From positions 50,641 through 85,108 of the forward strand of contig CAMPET010000210.1 in NCBI GenBank assembly GCA_946803715.1: DNA of 34,468 nt, written 5' to 3'. Position numbers and translations under genes: made by a program. Positions 10,653-34,468 of the stretch are shown here, in pieces. Each line of letters begins with the position of its first letter. Position 1 is the stretch's first letter. Source of the DNA: Beroe ovata (taxonomy: Eukaryota; Ctenophora; Nuda; Beroida; Beroidae). Below the pieces are notes generated by a model that saw only the letters and a list, made by a program, of their open reading frames with translations, was not told the origin of the DNA and searched no databases.

Positions 10653-12633
10653 AGTGTTACGCTAATTCAATTAAAATGGATCTGGATGAAGCAACGTTTA
10701 CAGGTACCAGTATTCTCACTCGAATTAAAATTACTGCAGCACGATTGACGAACTTTACGGTTCATGTAATTGCTGTTCTCCAATTCTAGACGAGAGAAGC
10801 ACAACTTCGCATGTTAAGAGAGACTCTCCAGCCATTAAAACACAACTGCCCACTTCTATGATGGTTAAGAATTCGTGTACCGGTTTCGGATAGCGAATAA
10901 TCTATAAGAATGATCAGTACCTATGGAGTGATGGACGTATACAGTAAACGGATGAACACTGTGGATCCAGACATGTAAATCTGCACAGCAAAATACTCGC
11001 AGCTGCATCAACATCATGCAAGTTTTGTGGGGGAGAAATGCCAGCTGCCTGCTATTAAAAGAACAACAAAGCACATGTCGATGGCACTTTGTGATTAATT
11101 GAGTGCCTAGGGTCACGCATTTAGACCTTTTAGTGAGTTCAATAGTGGTCCCCTGCCCTTTTAGAGCATAAATACTGAGTGATTGGTGAACAGAGTGAGA
11201 GAGCGAGGGAGAGACAAGTTACACTGCTCTATCATGATTATAATTAAACAGATGGTGAAATATTCGCTGCACGGTATGAGAAGACATAGCGTAATCCTTA
11301 CAGTTTAACTCCAGATTTCGCGTCCCCTCTAAATATGTTATTTCTCTATGCCGTTCTTTGGCAACATCACACATGATAATGTCAAAGTACACATGTAAGT
11401 GGAGATCAGATTGGAAAAGCTGAAGAGAGTCGAAAATAGTTTCACATGGTCTTTCTCTCTCACAAGTAGCACTTTCAGGATGGCGCAGTCACTATCCAAT
11501 CTTATTTGATGCGCAGTTTGGGAATTTAAGCCGCGCGCACGAATGTTTAGGAAAAGCAATTGTAGATTTCGCGTAGAGAGTACATGTGGAGTTGCCGCCA
11601 ATCAATCTACGCGCGCAGCGCGTTTGTATAATGATCACGTACTTTGTCTATCCCTGTGTCGTGTGACTTTCGCGCCAGCCGTATCGTTACTCTAATCTCA
11701 CTGCAGATATTCAAGACATCCGAATTTTCCATTCATATGACTGGTCGGTAGTATAGACTCGATCTAAAGTTCATCAAGTGGCTAATATTCTATTCAACAC
11801 AATTTGAATATCATGAGAATTACAGAGAAGTAAAACACGTGGTATTACCAATAAAAATCAAACTGTGCCCAATTGGGGGTAATTATAATGTCTAATTAAT
11901 ATTCATTCAAAAATGAGCATCTTTCAACTTATCACTTATTTCTTAAGTCATTAAAATGAGCTCCATTACGACTATTCAGCCACAAATGATATGCGGCATC
12001 GGTCAACCTCGAATCGGCTCCTGATTATAGATGCTACCGCTTAAAAAAGCCTTAACAAAACTTTTCAGCTTAAAAGTTGAAACGTATGAAATGAAAACCA
12101 ATGATAGGTCAGACTTTGTTAAAATACGTCATTAAGAATGGTAACAATGTGGTCATTATCTTACAATGTACTCCCTAACTAACAATTGGTGTTGGATCTT
12201 GTCTTAAACACATCTATATCATATCAATTGAAATGTTGTGGGACTTGATTATTGAAATATCAAGGTTGATTCGTGTTGAAAAGTGAATGCTATTGTTATG
12301 ATATTATATCAACAATCTCTTAACAAGCCTTAATAACCGACCCGACACATTATTTTAACTATAAAATTAACAAAATTTTAAATAATAATAATATTATTAT
12401 GATACAACAATAAAAAACAACTAAACAATCACGTTTCAATTAAATATTCATTCAATCGGTGGGAATCATTTTAAAAAACCTCGGCCATCACAAAAACACA
12501 CGTTGTTCAGTACACAACCCTGTTAACACTCCCTCACACTTACACACACACACACACGGTTCAATTTTCATAGCAAGTCTGTTATTCTGTGATCAAAATT
12601 AATGCTTTTGTCTCTTGATGACTCAAGAGCAAG
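10653..12633. other. Intergenic region, kinase 3' end to pore-forming-like gene 5' end
   Basis: No exon supported. The stretch near 11510-11640 has several CGCG-containing motifs (CCGCGCGCACG, ACGCGCGCAGCGCG). The stretch at 11780-12480 is very AT-rich, with AATAATAATAATATTATTAT near 12383. A CA run lies at about 12541-12556. The 3' UTR of the kinase gene should occupy the right part. Confidence 0.6.
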
Positions 12634-33071
<20,438 letters not shown>

Positions 33072-34468
33072 CTGCGGAGGGTTGTCATGGTAACTCAAGT
33101 GATTTGAATTCAATTGAATACATTACAAAATATCTATTCACTTCATAACACATAATATATCCCCTTTCCCACTAAGATATCGCCGAAGTAAAGAATTCCA
33201 GAACTTGACTTGTTTAACTTCCCCTCCCTCTCCCCCTTTCTGGCAATTATTATTAACAGAGGGTGTATTCCCGTCACAAACACACACACACACACAGANC
33301 TGTTGCGTCTGTGTATCAGGATAAACCCATACGAATTGTAACTTTTAAAAAATACTTCTACGTTTGATGTCAATGATGCTAACGCGAAGTAAGGTGTGCA
33401 CTGTGCAGGTGTATAGGCTTCGGAAGTCCTGCGGAACCTTCCTAATTCTATGTTTTTGCATATTCCATCACTCACGATAGGGACCGGCATTCCAGCGAGA
33501 GGATTGTTCCTGGTCAAATCATTTGAAATTCATAATGTGTTCGCCCCAAAATGAAGTCTCGTATTTATAGTGATGATCTTATCGCCCAAATAATGGAAGT
33601 GTTATGAAGTGAGACAAACAAGAGTCTGAAATATATCATGAGTTGACGCTCGAAATTCAGGTATTTATACCCCATTATCATGCTGAATTTCTTTATTTTA
33701 ATAAGTATGTGTATTACCTAGTGATAGCTCATGCTGTAGAGACTAGAGTGTAGGGTCAATATTAACTAAAATCAGATTGCCCGACTCATCGCATTGTCCA
33801 TATTTTCACTGCTGATCGCAGTCAGGGACATCAAAACAAAGGAGAATCATGGTGGATAATTAAGTACTGATTAATGATCAGTCGAATTAAGAATTTTCAA
33901 AAGCAGCGCCCACTCGCAAGCAGGATTGAGAACCCAGATCCCATTCACTAAGTCAATATATGAATATGAAACTAAGGAGCCCATGTCACGTTATTGTCAT
34001 GTGGCATGATTGGTTACCATGACTACCAGACGTAATGTCACGTGACGGAGCGATACACAGACGTAATGACCCCATCGCTCATGACAGACCATGTCATGGT
34101 AACTGAAGTGAACACGTCCTGGTATACCTAATTATTGTGAAATTACCACAATACACCGACATTAAGTCGCAGCCCACCCCGGAGGTCAGTTTATCTTCTT
34201 TAATATTGAGAACTGCGAAATTGTGTGCAACGAGCTAGAAATCTCACACATATCTGCCCAAAACATCTCCTGTTTGAACTTCAAACATGAGATGTTTGAA
34301 AGTGTTAGGTGTAAACTGCGACTTGGTAAAACCTAAACCACCGACACCACTTTCATACAACAATTAGTATGGGAAAAGTAACAGAAACGTGGGGAATGAG
34401 ACAGATTCTGTCTCATTCCCCATGTTTCTGTCTCAGACAGAACCGAAAGGTATCATCTCCAATCAACA
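33072..34468. other. No recognised exon; presumed RTK intron
   Basis: An upstream exon with the first half of the split Ig domain should exist (out phase 2), but I found no convincing candidate. The region holds a CA run with an n at 33299, a TCACGTGA at 34038-34045 and a near-perfect palindrome at 34382-34430. Confidence 0.5.
34382..34430. repeat. Near-perfect palindrome, 24-nt arms, 1-nt spacer
   Basis: Arm 34382-34405 (CAGAAACGTGGGGAATGAGA...) pairs with 34407-34430 at 23 of 24 positions, with a single T between them. Confidence 0.9.

Noticed and set aside
33143-33517. Minus-strand frame with PVPIVSDGIC, resembling a trypsin-like protease segment
   Set aside because: No catalytic His/Asp/Ser motif and nothing protease-like after it. 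The frame runs through a CA repeat and an n.

Overview
The window is metazoan genomic DNA. Protein-coding sequence is broken into short exons with canonical GT/AG junctions, introns are rich in CA/GT microsatellites and satellite-like tandem arrays, and one locus is an Ig/FN3 receptor tyrosine kinase, a family restricted to animals and their closest relatives. I cannot fix the phylum; an invertebrate (possibly an early-branching one) fits best. Six isolated single 'n' characters (2717, 19130, 23546, 24346, 28801, 33299) look like contig joins. At three of them the sequence to the right repeats the sequence to the left, so some 'duplications' here are probably assembly overlaps.

All four genes I can support lie on the minus strand, so the window reads right to left. 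(1) From the right edge to 12634 runs a receptor tyrosine kinase: Ig domains, one FN3 domain, a transmembrane helix, a basic juxtamembrane segment, a split kinase domain and a tyrosine-rich tail. Its 5' end lies beyond the window. The exon or exons for the glycine-rich loop and the ATP-anchoring lysine are absent, exactly where a G/C-rich minisatellite meets an assembly gap. (2) Inside the kinase-domain intron (14639-18632), on the same strand, sits a single-exon ORF for a 548-residue coiled-coil protein with a lysine-rich stretch; I do not recognise its family. (3) At 8621-10504 lies a complete four-coding-exon gene for a secreted protein with six W...DN..C modules arranged as two triplets, followed by a C-terminal region resembling aerolysin/ETX-MTX2 beta-pore-forming proteins. 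(4) At 1340-7148 lies the 5' part of a filamin-class actin-binding gene with an extra N-terminal CH domain before a tandem CH pair, an arrangement like that I recall for Jitterbug-type filamin-related proteins. Its rod lies outside the window to the left.

Layout: 1-608, 172-bp satellite; 640-851, palindromic repeats; 1340-7148, CH-domain gene; 7149-8620, intergenic with a GC-rich block likely to hold the promoter of gene 4; 8621-10652, pore-forming-like gene; 10653-12633, intergenic; 12634-33071, the kinase gene, with the nested gene at 15973-17619, a strand-switching minisatellite at 18797-19129, a 545-bp satellite at about 27640-29815 and several inverted repeats; 33072-34468, no recognised exon.

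The genes share no evident pathway. The kinase is a membrane receptor, the CH protein an actin crosslinker or scaffold, and the pore-forming-like protein a secreted effector.
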